DNA of 64,000 nt from CBFHTC01 sp965658815 (GTDB taxonomy: Bacteria; Pseudomonadota; Alphaproteobacteria; Rickettsiales; Rickettsiaceae). The notes below the pieces were generated by a model, which had not been told where the DNA came from, made no database searches, and was given only the letters and a program-made list of their open reading frames with translations. Numbering within the stretch: the first letter of the stretch is position 1; every line of letters starts with the position of its first letter. The stretch lies in NCBI GenBank assembly GCA_965658815.1, contig CBFHTC010000001.1:174640-238639 (forward strand). Direction: 5' to 3'. Positions 35,189 through 43,594 of this stretch are shown one piece after another. Both the position numbers and the translations under genes were made by a program.

Positions 35189-36826
35189 ATGAATAAAAAG
35201 ATAATTTTTGACTTAAAAAGCAAAATAGAAAATAGAGCATTTTTAATTGATTCAAAAAATAAAATTGAAAAATATTATTTCAATAATCTATTATATAAGA
35301 ATATCCAAGGAAATATATACTTAGTACAAATAGTTTATATAGACTATAATCTTAAATTAGCATTTGTTGATTATGGTGATAATAAAAATGGATTTATCTC
35401 ATTTGATGATATTAGTGATATATATATGGAATCAGATTTTACTAAATCTCTTCGTCCTTTAAATATATCTAAGATTAAATCTATAAATGAAACTTTAGAA
35501 AATTATTTATGTAAGTTTGATAGGCCTGAAAAAGATGAGATGATAGTAGAAAATCAAAAAAATAATATAAAGCTTAAAGTAGGGCAATTTTTATTGGCTC
35601 AAGTAATAAAAAATGGTATTGATAATAAAGGTGCGACTTTTTCTACTAAAATTGTTTTTAATACGAAATATTTTTTATTTTTACCTTTTAATAACGGAGT
35701 TATGGGTATATCAAAAAATATTCCTTATATTCGAGCTAAGATTAAAAATGCATTCCTTGATATTTTTCAAGATGTTTTTAATGATGATCAGGCCGGGTTT
35801 ATATTTCGTTCTTCGGGAGCAAATGTTCCAATTAATAAGTTAATAGAAGATATATCTTTTTCTATCAATATATGGAATAGTGTGTTAAATAAATTTTTAG
35901 ATGAAGTAAAATTAAAAAATACTAAAAAAGTGCAGATGCTATATGCGCATGATAATTTTTTTGAAGATGTTCTATATGAATTTAATTCTAATAAAGATTA
36001 TGATATTATCATTAATAATAATGAATATTTAACCAAGTTAGAAAAAATGAATTTAAATATGAATGTTAAATATCAAGATCTTAATCTGGATATATATGAT
36101 AATCAAATTTTATCTCTTTATAATAATTATGTTTACTTACCCTCCGGTGGATTTCTAGTGATACAAAAAACTGAGGCTTTATATTCAATTGATATTAATT
36201 CAGGAAGTATGTCATCAAAAATATCTTTATCCGAGCTAAATAAAGAAGCGGCTTACGAAAGTGCTCGACAAATTAAACTTCGTAATATGAGTGGAATTAT
36301 TGTAATCGATTTTATAGAAAATAAAGATGAGAACAATGTTCTTTTTAATATTTTAAAAAATCAACTTGAAGACGATAAAGTTAAAATAAATGTTTTGGAA
36401 ATGAATTCTTTAGGCCTTATTTCTATCTCTCGTCAAAGAAAATTTATGCCTTTTTGGGAATTAAATAATATTCAATGTAATTTATGTCTAGGCAAAGGGT
36501 TTTTAAGAGGCAATCAAGTGATTTTTGTATTAAAAATGATTGAGAGAGAATTGATTCGTTTGTCAGTTAAATATAAATCGATAGAAGTAGTGGTAAATAA
36601 TGTATTTCTTGAAAATTTATTTAATCTTATGAAAGAGAAAATTATAAAAATTGAAAAAATTTTAAAGATTCAATTAAATTTTATTTCTGATTTATCGCTA
36701 CCTTATGAAAGGTTCATTTTAAAGTCTCAAGAAAAAGAGCTTTATAGATATGATAATGAGTTTTATTATACTCCGACGAAAAAAAATAATTTTTTCTCTA
36801 AAATATTAAGTTTATTTAAAGCTTAA
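35189..36826 (+). CDS. rne: Ribonuclease E/G family endoribonuclease
   Basis: The protein has 545 residues, covering the catalytic half only; there is no scaffold tail. The S1 domain is at about 35-150 (YLVQIVYIDYNLKLAFVDYG). The DNase I-like catalytic part has SIDINSG (family I-D-x-N-S-G) and GIIVIDFIE (family G-x-I-V-I-D-F), keeping both metal-binding aspartates. The zinc-link reads CNLCLGKG (C-x-x-C). It cuts AU-rich single-stranded RNA in mRNA decay and rRNA/tRNA processing. By length it could be named RNase G. Its last 11 bases overlap the end of convergent engB. Confidence 0.88.
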   Translation: MNKKIIFDLKSKIENRAFLIDSKNKIEKYYFNNLLYKNIQGNIYLVQIVYIDYNLKLAFVDYGDNKNGFISFDDISDIYMESDFTKSLRPLNISKIKSINETLENYLCKFDRPEKDEMIVENQKNNIKLKVGQFLLAQVIKNGIDNKGATFSTKIVFNTKYFLFLPFNNGVMGISKNIPYIRAKIKNAFLDIFQDVFNDDQAGFIFRSSGANVPINKLIEDISFSINIWNSVLNKFLDEVKLKNTKKVQMLYAHDNFFEDVLYEFNSNKDYDIIINNNEYLTKLEKMNLNMNVKYQDLNLDIYDNQILSLYNNYVYLPSGGFLVIQKTEALYSIDINSGSMSSKISLSELNKEAAYESARQIKLRNMSGIIVIDFIENKDENNVLFNILKNQLEDDKVKINVLEMNSLGLISISRQRKFMPFWELNNIQCNLCLGKGFLRGNQVIFVLKMIERELIRLSVKYKSIEVVVNNVFLENLFNLMKEKIIKIEKILKIQLNFISDLSLPYERFILKSQEKELYRYDNEFYYTPTKKNNFFSKILSLFKA

Positions 36827-37343
36827 GATATCTTTGAATATCTTTTATGTTATGTTTCTTTGTGTTACTTATCTTAAATATTTTAAATTTATCTGACACT
36901 AAGTCTTTTGCTTCTCTTTTATCATTTTTTGTAGATACTAAAATAATTTCTGCATTTGTTTTATTGTAAATATTATCTAATAATATTTTATCGGAGTCCA
37001 TAAGTCCTCTTCTTGCATCAATTAAAATGATAATATACTTTAAAAATTCTCTGTTTAATGCTGATTCTATTAGTTTCAACCATGATTCCTGTGTTGCTAT
37101 AGATACTTTTGCAAAACCATACCCAGGAGAATCAATAATAGTCAGATTTTTTTTTTTTGAGGTAAAAAAGTTGAGGCACTTGGTGCGTCCTGGCGTTTTA
37201 GAGCTGATAGCAATTGAGCTCTGAGTAATATTATTAATAAAGGATGATTTTCCCACATTTGAGCGTCCAAGAATTAAAATTTCATTATAATATTCTCTTG
37301 CAAGTTTTTCTGAATCAAAAACGCTAGAAATAAATTTAAACAC
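36816..37343 (-). CDS. engB: Ribosome biogenesis GTPase EngB (YsxC/YihA)
   Basis: The protein has 175 residues. G1 GRSNVGKS (26-33), the switch region KTPGRTK, G3 DSPGYGFAK, and DARRGLMDSD are typical of EngB. The G4 motif reads TKNDKR (usually T-K-x-D-K, here with an Asn inserted in the family pattern). EngB assists late 50S assembly. It overlaps ftsQ by 8 bases at its start, suggesting coupled translation, and overlaps the RNase E/G gene tail-to-tail by 11 bases. Confidence 0.92.
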   Translation of the reverse strand: MFKFISSVFDSEKLAREYYNEILILGRSNVGKSSFINNITQSSIAISSKTPGRTKCLNFFTSKKKNLTIIDSPGYGFAKVSIATQESWLKLIESALNREFLKYIIILIDARRGLMDSDKILLDNIYNKTNAEIILVSTKNDKREAKDLVSDKFKIFKISNTKKHNIKDIQRYLKL

Positions 37344-38031
37344 TGTTATAACTTATTTTTTTTATCAGTATTTCACAATTTTCCTCGATGCTCAAATTAG
37401 CATTGAGTGGAATACTTATAATTTCTTGTTTGAAATTTTTTATTTTTACTGTGATCTTATTATTTTTATCTTCAATTTGAGTTATTTGATTAAAATCATG
37501 CTCATTGAGATGAAGTTTGATTTTTGCAAGATATTTAATTGCATTTTTACCTTTAATAGATGGCAACTTATAGAAATTTAAGTGCTCTATGTAAGGCTGA
37601 ATAATTAATCCTTTGTCATCGATAAAAAATCGTTTATCATTTTGTTGATAGATTCCAATAGGATTTCGTTCAGTAAGATAGATACATATAGCTCCTTTCG
37701 CGATATTACGGTATATAGAAACATTTTTTATAAAAGTGTGTTTTTCAATTGATTGTTTTGCTTTTGTAAGATCTATATCAAGTATACCAACTTTACTATC
37801 AGGAAGATTTAAACTTTCTATAATAAAATTTATTTGTACATATTTAGGTTTTGATATATGAATCTTTTCAAGATTATATTGAAATTGATGAAAAATAAAG
37901 TTTATAAATTTCATGTATATTGCTAAATGAAAATAAGAAAATAAAATTAGAGAACAAATGATTGTATATGTATAATATCTTTTTAAATAATATTTTATCT
38001 GCTTCATCATAAAAATATCGATTATAAACAT
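37336..38031 (-). CDS. ftsQ: Cell division protein FtsQ
   Basis: The protein has 231 residues. There is a short cytoplasmic start, one membrane helix at about 20-40, then a POTRA-like domain (ILDIDLTKAKQSIEKHTFIKNVSI) and YLTERNPIGIYQQNDKRFFIDDKGLII, matching the FtsQ/DivIB segment E-R-x-P-x-A-x-W and D-x-x-G. FtsQ bridges early and late divisome proteins. It lies near ftsA, but in reversed order relative to the standard ddl-ftsQ-ftsA cluster, with acpS, a tRNA and two small genes between. Confidence 0.8.
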   Translation of the reverse strand: MFIIDIFMMKQIKYYLKRYYTYTIICSLILFSYFHLAIYMKFINFIFHQFQYNLEKIHISKPKYVQINFIIESLNLPDSKVGILDIDLTKAKQSIEKHTFIKNVSIYRNIAKGAICIYLTERNPIGIYQQNDKRFFIDDKGLIIQPYIEHLNFYKLPSIKGKNAIKYLAKIKLHLNEHDFNQITQIEDKNNKITVKIKNFKQEIISIPLNANLSIEENCEILIKKISYNSV

Positions 38032-38069
38032 AATATACTATTTTTTAATAAAAATCAATATTAAAGAAA

Positions 38070-38432
38070 TTAATTTAATATTGCAATTGCAATAGATAGT
38101 GATTTTTCATGCGAAATAGAAAGTTCTATATTATTCCTTCCAAAGGTTTCATGCATTTTTTGTTTAAACTCATTTGATATTGCAATATGAGGACTTGAGT
38201 TTGGGCTTCGTAAAATTAATAGATGATCACTATATATATAATTTAACAATTTACCTTTTAAGGCTTTTGTTATAGCTTCTTTTGCTGCAAATCGTGAAGA
38301 GATGTAAGCTATTTTATCTGTTATTTCTTCTAATTGTTCTAATTCTTTAGAAAATAAAAATTTTTTAAGAAAGTTATTATCTTTTTGAAATTGAACAATT
38401 CTAGAATGCTCAACAATATCTACACCTAACAT
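38070..38432 (-). CDS. acpS: Holo-[acyl-carrier-protein] synthase
   Basis: The protein has 120 residues. It starts MLGVDIVEHSRI (family I-G-x-D-x-x-x-x-x-R-I with the metal-binding Asp) and contains SRFAAKEAITKAL (family F-A-x-K-E-A-x-x-K-A) and LSISHEKSLSIAIAI. It transfers 4'-phosphopantetheine to ACP for fatty-acid synthesis. It is the next gene upstream of ftsQ on this strand, with 38 bases between them. Confidence 0.93.
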   Translation of the reverse strand: MLGVDIVEHSRIVQFQKDNNFLKKFLFSKELEQLEEITDKIAYISSRFAAKEAITKALKGKLLNYIYSDHLLILRSPNSSPHIAISNEFKQKMHETFGRNNIELSISHEKSLSIAIAILN

Positions 38433-38451
38433 AATATATATAAAATTTCTT

Positions 38452-38522
38452 CTGGAGTAGCTGGATTCGAACCAACGATGACGGGATCAAAACCCGCTGC
38501 CTTACCACTTGGCTATACCCCA
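38452..38522 (-). tRNA. tRNA-Gln (anticodon TTG)
   Basis: On the minus strand the acceptor TGGGGTA pairs with TACTCCA, discriminator G. The anticodon stem GCGGG/CCCGT (one G-T) encloses TTTTGAT with anticodon TTG. The T arm is TTGG/CCAG-type with TTCGAAT. TTGACT on the minus strand at 38560-38555 may be its -35 box, but the -10 is poor. Confidence 0.92.
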
Positions 38523-38590
38523 ATTACGTTATATTTATAATATTTATTAATAGAAGTCAATACTTTTTAAAAAAATTTTATTTTAAAATT

Positions 38591-39046
38591 TTATAATTCA
38601 AATAAATTAATATCTTTACTCGCCTTTTGATAATTATTTAGCTCTTGCTCTTTTTTCTCAAAATGATTTTCTCGTGATGATGAAAATAATATATTATCTA
38701 GAGATAAATAAAATTCGTTGATGAATCGATTTCGAGATATGATCTTTGCTTTTTTATGATGGAGATATAGTATTTGCTTTTTGGGTAACATAGTTTCTAT
38801 GATTGTATCAATTTCATTATTATTATTTACTTCAAGTGTAATTTTTCTTATCTTAGAATTTAAATAAAAAAAATAGTAAAATCGATTTTGATGTAATATT
38901 GTAGGTTCGCCTAATATATTATTTGCGTCGTTAATATTTAGTTTTTTCACTTTTGCTGATTGTAAAAAATAATTTAATCGTTCTTTCGTTGTTTCACTTT
39001 CTACATCAGAGAATAAAACAAAGAGAAATAGTATTTTTTTTATCAT
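38591..39046 (-). CDS. Exported protein, possibly BamE/SmpA-like
   Basis: The protein has 151 residues. A very short signal peptide (MIKKILFLFVLFS) precedes an acidic mature start. The core NINDANNILGEPTILHQNRF, then YYFFYLNSKIRKITLEVNNN recalls the BamE/OmlA fold: a helix ending in L-G-x-P, a variable turn, then a W/Y-x-Y strand and a further strand. There is no lipobox cysteine, unlike classical BamE, and no sequence signature strong enough to settle it. The C-terminal 40 residues are charged. Confidence 0.4.
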   Translation of the reverse strand: MIKKILFLFVLFSDVESETTKERLNYFLQSAKVKKLNINDANNILGEPTILHQNRFYYFFYLNSKIRKITLEVNNNNEIDTIIETMLPKKQILYLHHKKAKIISRNRFINEFYLSLDNILFSSSRENHFEKKEQELNNYQKASKDINLFEL

Positions 39047-39109
39047 AGATTTTTGTATAAGTACTTTAGTATTATAACTATTTTTTTTATAAATATCAAG
39101 TTTGTATAA

Positions 39110-39138
39110 TTGACTTTACAAATATTTTGTATTAAAAT
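39110..39138 (+). promoter_or_regulatory. sigma70-like promoter for rpmF
   Basis: TTGACT (39110-39115), 17 bp, TAAAAT (39133-39138), then 24 bases to the rpmF start. Confidence 0.55.
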
Positions 39139-39162
39139 AATTTTAATAAATAAAATACTTTT

Positions 39163-39357
39163 ATGGCAGTTCCTAAACGAAAAACCACACCTTCAAAAAG
39201 AGGGCAAAGAAGATCTCATGACGCGCTAAAACCAGTAAATGTTTCTGTAGACAAAGTCACAGGAGAATATGTAAGAAGGCATCATATGGATGCAAAAAAT
39301 GGTGTATATCGAGGTAAGAAAATGATTGATAGTGGAAAAATTCGATCAAAATTTTAA
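39163..39357 (+). CDS. rpmF: 50S ribosomal protein L32
   Basis: The protein has 64 residues. It starts MAVPKRKTTPSKRGQRRSHD, the diagnostic L32 start, and has the YVRRHHMDAKNGVYRGKKM region in place of the zinc-ribbon C-x-x-C form (a cysteine-free L32). It stands alone between two minus-strand genes with its own promoter. In many proteobacteria plsX follows; here a repeat array and convergent ftsA follow. Confidence 0.95.
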   Translation: MAVPKRKTTPSKRGQRRSHDALKPVNVSVDKVTGEYVRRHHMDAKNGVYRGKKMIDSGKIRSKF

Positions 39358-39392
39358 ATGTAAGAATATAAGAGAGTTTTTCTTAAGAATTT

Positions 39393-39546
39393 GTTAATTG
39401 TTTAGCTAACGAACTTAATTGTTTAACCAACTAATAAATTTCTTTACAAACTAACGAATTTATTAATTGTTTAACCAATCAATAAATTTCTTTACAAACT
39501 AACGAATTTATTAATTGTTTAACCAATTAATAAATTTCTTTAAAAA
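39393..39546. repeat. 48-bp tandem array derived from the ftsA 3' end
   Basis: Units begin TTAATTGTTTAACCAA at 39415, 39463 and 39511, exactly 48 bases apart, with a partial, more diverged unit from 39393. The unit at 39511 is the real 3' end of ftsA, including its stop codon; the others are downstream copies. The array fills the gap between rpmF and convergent ftsA. Confidence 0.88.
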
Positions 39547-40698
39547 TAAATGAAATCTATCTGTTGTTGATATCTCTTGATCTTGAATCATTATTTCATT
39601 TTGCATCTCTACCATTCCAAAAATTGTAGCATAAGATCCAGGATTTTCGTTATCTCCTATAATATGGTTAAATTGTTTAAGCTCCGATATTCGAGGAGTG
39701 CCAATAGATTGAGCAATCGCTTTTTTTAGATAAGGAGTAGAGGAGGCGCCTCCTGTGATCACTATATTTTTATCGCAGATATCAATTAAAGGTATTTTGT
39801 TAATATAATCTGTTGTATCTTTTACAATTTGATTTACTCTTTTATTGATTATTTTTGAAATTGAATCAAACTTAATTGTTTTTCCAAAATCATTTGCAAT
39901 ATTTGTATTTGTCGTAATTTGATTATATCCCATAATATATAAATTTCTTACTCGAATAGCCTCTATGTTACTTAGGCCAAACTCGTTTACTAAATCATCT
40001 ATAATCGTAGCAAATCCTATATTAATATTATGAAAGTATATCATAATCTTTTTATGAAAAAACATGATACAAGTTTTTGCTGCTCCAAAATCAATTAGAA
40101 CCGATCCATCATTTTTCTCATCTTCAGAAAGTACCGCAAATGAGGAAGCATAAGAGTCTAGAAATACTTCAATTTTGGGTAAGCCGAGTTGTTTACATGT
40201 ATCCTCGATATAGGAGTATCTCGATAGATCAATCTCAATGATTAGTAATTTTGCTTCTAATATATTTCCTTGTTTTCCAATAGGGTTAAAGATACCTTCG
40301 TCTCCATTGATTCCATATTCTGAAGGTATAATATGTATAATTTTTTTATTATTTGTTGCGAGCTTTTTTTTTGCCTTTTTTATCAATTCGTTAATATCTA
40401 CATAAGATACTGTGTTTTTTGATAAAATATCAATTTGAAATGATTCATATCTTTTTATAACAAGACTTGATGGTACAGAAATAAATGTTTTACTTATTAA
40501 ATGTACTTTATTAAACTCTTTTTTTATCTGTTGTAAATTATGCGACAAAGAGGTTTTAATATCAATTTCATTATTGATACTTGTAAATTTAGAAGATTTT
40601 GTAACCATGTTTTTTAAAATCTTATGCTCTTTGTTGTTAATTTTAGTAATACATGAAATTGTTTTTTCCGATCCAATGTCAATAAATATATTTATCAT
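39511..40698 (-). CDS. ftsA: Cell division protein FtsA
   Basis: The protein has 395 residues. Actin-fold motifs are present: FIDIGSEKTISCI near the N-terminus (phosphate 1), GSVLIDFGAAKTCIMFF (phosphate 2), and NIVITGGASSTPYLKKAI (adenosine loop). The 1C domain lies at about 80-160. The C-terminus FHLFLKKFINWLNN is an amphipathic membrane-targeting helix, as in other FtsA proteins. FtsA anchors FtsZ filaments to the membrane. The stop codon lies in a 48-bp repeat unit. Confidence 0.88.
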   Translation of the reverse strand: MINIFIDIGSEKTISCITKINNKEHKILKNMVTKSSKFTSINNEIDIKTSLSHNLQQIKKEFNKVHLISKTFISVPSSLVIKRYESFQIDILSKNTVSYVDINELIKKAKKKLATNNKKIIHIIPSEYGINGDEGIFNPIGKQGNILEAKLLIIEIDLSRYSYIEDTCKQLGLPKIEVFLDSYASSFAVLSEDEKNDGSVLIDFGAAKTCIMFFHKKIMIYFHNINIGFATIIDDLVNEFGLSNIEAIRVRNLYIMGYNQITTNTNIANDFGKTIKFDSISKIINKRVNQIVKDTTDYINKIPLIDICDKNIVITGGASSTPYLKKAIAQSIGTPRISELKQFNHIIGDNENPGSYATIFGMVEMQNEIMIQDQEISTTDRFHLFLKKFINWLNN

Positions 40699-40873
40699 AA
40701 CTTATTATTTATACTAAATCATTATACTTAAATAAAAATAAAATTCAAGTTTGTTATTTTGCAAAAAGAAAAATATCTTATATATCGTTGATATTTGAAG
40801 TAAAGTTTTTATTTTGCTGGCTTGTAAAGCTAAAATATATATGTTAATATATTTTATATTCAGTGAAATTCAT

Positions 40874-42070
40874 ATGACTTTAATCGATGTTTTGACTAAA
40901 AGAGGATTTTTATATCAATGCACAGATTTAGATTCTTTAAAAAATATCTTAGAAAATAAAAAGATAAAGTTTTATATTGGCTTTGATTGTACGGCGACTT
41001 CCTTACATGTTGGTAATTTGACTCAATTAATGCTGATGAGGCTTTTTCAAAACTACGGTCATACTCCTATTATATTAATTGGAAATGGCACAAGTGAGAT
41101 AGGAGATCCAACCGGAAAGGATTCTATAAGAAAAATATTGACTCCTCAGCAAATTGATGAAAATATTGAAGGTATAAAACACTCCATTGGAAAAATAATT
41201 AATTTGTCTGATGCAATTGTTCTACGTAATAAATCTTGGCTAAAAGATATTTTTTATTTAGATTTTTTAACTTCTATTGGAAGAAAAATATCCGTTAATA
41301 AAATGATGTCAATGGAAATTGTTAAAAATCGTTTAGCTAATAACTTACCTTTATCTTTTTTAGAATTTAATTACATGATTATTCAAGGATATGATTTTTG
41401 TTATTTGGCAGATAAATATGACTGTGTATTGCAATGTGGAGGTAGCGATCAATGGGGAAATATTATTTTTGGAGTTGATATGGCTGATAAAACATTAAAT
41501 AAAAATATTTTTGGTTTAACTACACCTTTACTTATTACTAGCGATGGTAAGAAGATGGGGAAAACCGAAAAAAGCGCTATATGGTTAAATGAAGACTTGC
41601 TTTCTGCATATGACTATTTTCAATATTGGCGAAATATGAGCGATGAAGATATAATTCGCTTTGGAAAGATGTTTGGAGAGCTTGAAGAAGATGAGATGTT
41701 GGCGATTAGCGACATTAATCAAAGAAAAGAATTTGTATCTTATAAAATTACTTCCATTTGTCACGGAGAAGAGTTGGCTCAAAACGCTTTGCAAAATTCA
41801 AAAAGCATTTTTTCTGGTAATACCGAATCATTTCCTATTTATAAAGTGAGTGAGGAGTATAAAAATCAAACAATTTTTAATTTAATATCTGAAATTTTAA
41901 AATCTCGAAAAGAAGCTAGAAGATATTTTGAAAGTGGTGCCATAAAAATTAATAATGAAAAGTTCTACGATTTTCATATTATTGTCAATAATTTATTAAA
42001 TGCTGATAATCGTCTAAGTATTTCATTAGGTAAAAAAAATCACTATTTGATAGTTTTTACATCTAACTGA
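40874..42070 (+). CDS. tyrS: Tyrosyl-tRNA synthetase
   Basis: The protein has 398 residues from ATG 40874. An upstream in-frame ATG (40814) would add a 20-residue hydrophobic leader that makes no sense for this cytoplasmic enzyme. The HIGH-like motif is LHVGNL (44-49); the KMSKS-like motif is KMGKT (227-231); QCGGSDQWGNI is a tyrosine/tRNA-binding segment; a C-terminal S4-like domain (about 335-398) contains RRYFESGAIKINNEK. It charges tRNA-Tyr and is followed after 49 bases by ffh. Confidence 0.95.
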   Translation: MTLIDVLTKRGFLYQCTDLDSLKNILENKKIKFYIGFDCTATSLHVGNLTQLMLMRLFQNYGHTPIILIGNGTSEIGDPTGKDSIRKILTPQQIDENIEGIKHSIGKIINLSDAIVLRNKSWLKDIFYLDFLTSIGRKISVNKMMSMEIVKNRLANNLPLSFLEFNYMIIQGYDFCYLADKYDCVLQCGGSDQWGNIIFGVDMADKTLNKNIFGLTTPLLITSDGKKMGKTEKSAIWLNEDLLSAYDYFQYWRNMSDEDIIRFGKMFGELEEDEMLAISDINQRKEFVSYKITSICHGEELAQNALQNSKSIFSGNTESFPIYKVSEEYKNQTIFNLISEILKSRKEARRYFESGAIKINNEKFYDFHIIVNNLLNADNRLSISLGKKNHYLIVFTSN

Positions 42071-42119
42071 TTTTATTTTATCATTTTTTTATGTTAATAT
42101 AAATAAAAAGTAACTTATT

Positions 42120-43436
42120 ATGTTTTCAAATTTAACTACGGGAATTTTTAGTGCAGTGAAAAACTTATTTTCTGCTCGAAAAATCACTGAATATGATATC
42201 AAGAAAATGACTAAAAGTATTCAAAAATTATTAATAGATTCTGATGTATCTTTTTCCGTAATAACAAAACTTATTAACAATATCAAAACTAAATTATTAA
42301 ATATTGAAATAAAATCAAATTTAACTTCACAAGATATGGTTATAAAAACATTAGAAGAAGAGCTAACTGAATTGTTATCTATGCAAAATAACAATAGAAA
42401 AATTACTCATAGTGACTGTATCTTGTTATGTGGATTACAAGGTCAAGGTAAGACGACAACTGCTGCAAAGCTAGCAAATTATATGAAAAAAAAAGATAAG
42501 AAGGTTCTTGTAACCTCTTTAGATTTTTATCGTCCTGCGGCAATAGATCAATTACAAACATTATGTAAGTCCATTGATGTTAGTTTTTTGTTAACTGATG
42601 CTAATAAAAGTATTAAATCAAATTTAGACTTAATTAATAACGAAAGAGATGCTTATGATATAGTGATTATCGATACTGCGGGAAGAAATCATATTGATAA
42701 AGAGATGATGATGGAATTGAAAAATATATATCATTATTTTACTCCAAAAGAAGCCTTACTTGTAGCTGATGCTATGCAAGGACAACAAGGAATCACAAAT
42801 GCACGAGAATTTTTAAAATACATCAAGCTCACCGGAGTTATATTAAGTAAAATGGATTCAGACGGAGCTGCTGGGTCTGTGTTGAGCATCGAGTCTGAGC
42901 TTCAAATACCCATTAAGATGATTGCTGATGGAGAAAGAGTAGATAGATTACAAGAGTTTAAAGTTGAAAAAATTGTAAATAGAATTTTAGATAAAGGGGA
43001 TGTAAGCGAAATTTTAGAGAAAGTAAAAGAGGTAGAAGAAAACTCTGAGGACCTGATGGATAATTTAAAGCATGGAAAAATTACTTTAAATGATTATCTT
43101 GGTATGATAAAAACTTTAAAGAAATTAGGAGGCATGAGTTCTATCTTGTCTATGCTTCCTGGAGGGCAGACTGAATTAAAAGGTATGTTAAATGAGGAAA
43201 AAATACAAGAGTTTTATATTCATGAGTATATTATTTCATCCATGACAAATCAAGAAAAAAATAATATTATCATTTTAAATGATTCTCGTAAAAATCGTAT
43301 TGCTAAAGGGTCTGGTAGAAGCGTACTAGAGGTAAACAAAATGCTAAAAAGTTTTAAGAAAATGAAGGGTCAGATCAAAAAGTTTAAAAACTTTGATGCA
43401 AATAATATATCATCCATGATGAGTAATTTTTCTTAA
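42120..43436 (+). CDS. ffh: Signal recognition particle protein Ffh
   Basis: The protein has 438 residues. N domain at about 1-85; the G-domain P-loop reads GLQGQGKTTTAAKLA (105-119, usually G-S/Q-G-K-T); LDFYRPAAIDQL, IIDTAGR, and TGVILSKMDSDGAAGS follow. The M domain (about 320-438) includes MSSILSMLPGG and RIAKGSGRSVLEVNKML, which bind 4.5S RNA and signal sequences. It targets membrane proteins to SecYEG. No 4.5S RNA gene is seen nearby, and rpsP does not follow. Confidence 0.95.
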   Translation: MFSNLTTGIFSAVKNLFSARKITEYDIKKMTKSIQKLLIDSDVSFSVITKLINNIKTKLLNIEIKSNLTSQDMVIKTLEEELTELLSMQNNNRKITHSDCILLCGLQGQGKTTTAAKLANYMKKKDKKVLVTSLDFYRPAAIDQLQTLCKSIDVSFLLTDANKSIKSNLDLINNERDAYDIVIIDTAGRNHIDKEMMMELKNIYHYFTPKEALLVADAMQGQQGITNAREFLKYIKLTGVILSKMDSDGAAGSVLSIESELQIPIKMIADGERVDRLQEFKVEKIVNRILDKGDVSEILEKVKEVEENSEDLMDNLKHGKITLNDYLGMIKTLKKLGGMSSILSMLPGGQTELKGMLNEEKIQEFYIHEYIISSMTNQEKNNIIILNDSRKNRIAKGSGRSVLEVNKMLKSFKKMKGQIKKFKNFDANNISSMMSNFS

Positions 43437-43543
43437 AATACTAGATCTTGTATAAGTAAAAAAAATCTTTTTTTTTTTGTTAGTGTTTATAAGGCTTTTA
43501 TAAAATTTAATAGTGATAATATAAAAAAGCTACTAATACTCTA

Positions 43544-43572
43544 TTGAAAAAGCTTATTAAATGTAATATTCT
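43544..43572 (+). promoter_or_regulatory. Candidate promoter for nrdA
   Basis: TTGAAA (43544-43549), 17 bp, TATTCT (43567-43572), 22 bases before the nrdA start codon. The -10 match is moderate. Confidence 0.4.
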
Positions 43573-43594
43573 AATGCTATATTGAAATTATAAA

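Noticed and set aside
40814..40873. N-terminal hydrophobic leader on TyrS, possibly a signal peptide
   Set aside because: Tyrosyl-tRNA synthetase is cytoplasmic and the family start fits ATG 40874; the leader is AT-rich upstream DNA.
42071..43594. 4.5S RNA or another small RNA near ffh
   Set aside because: No G+C-rich hairpin with a GGAA-type tetraloop or other RNA signature could be found in the gaps at 42071-42119 and 43437-43594.
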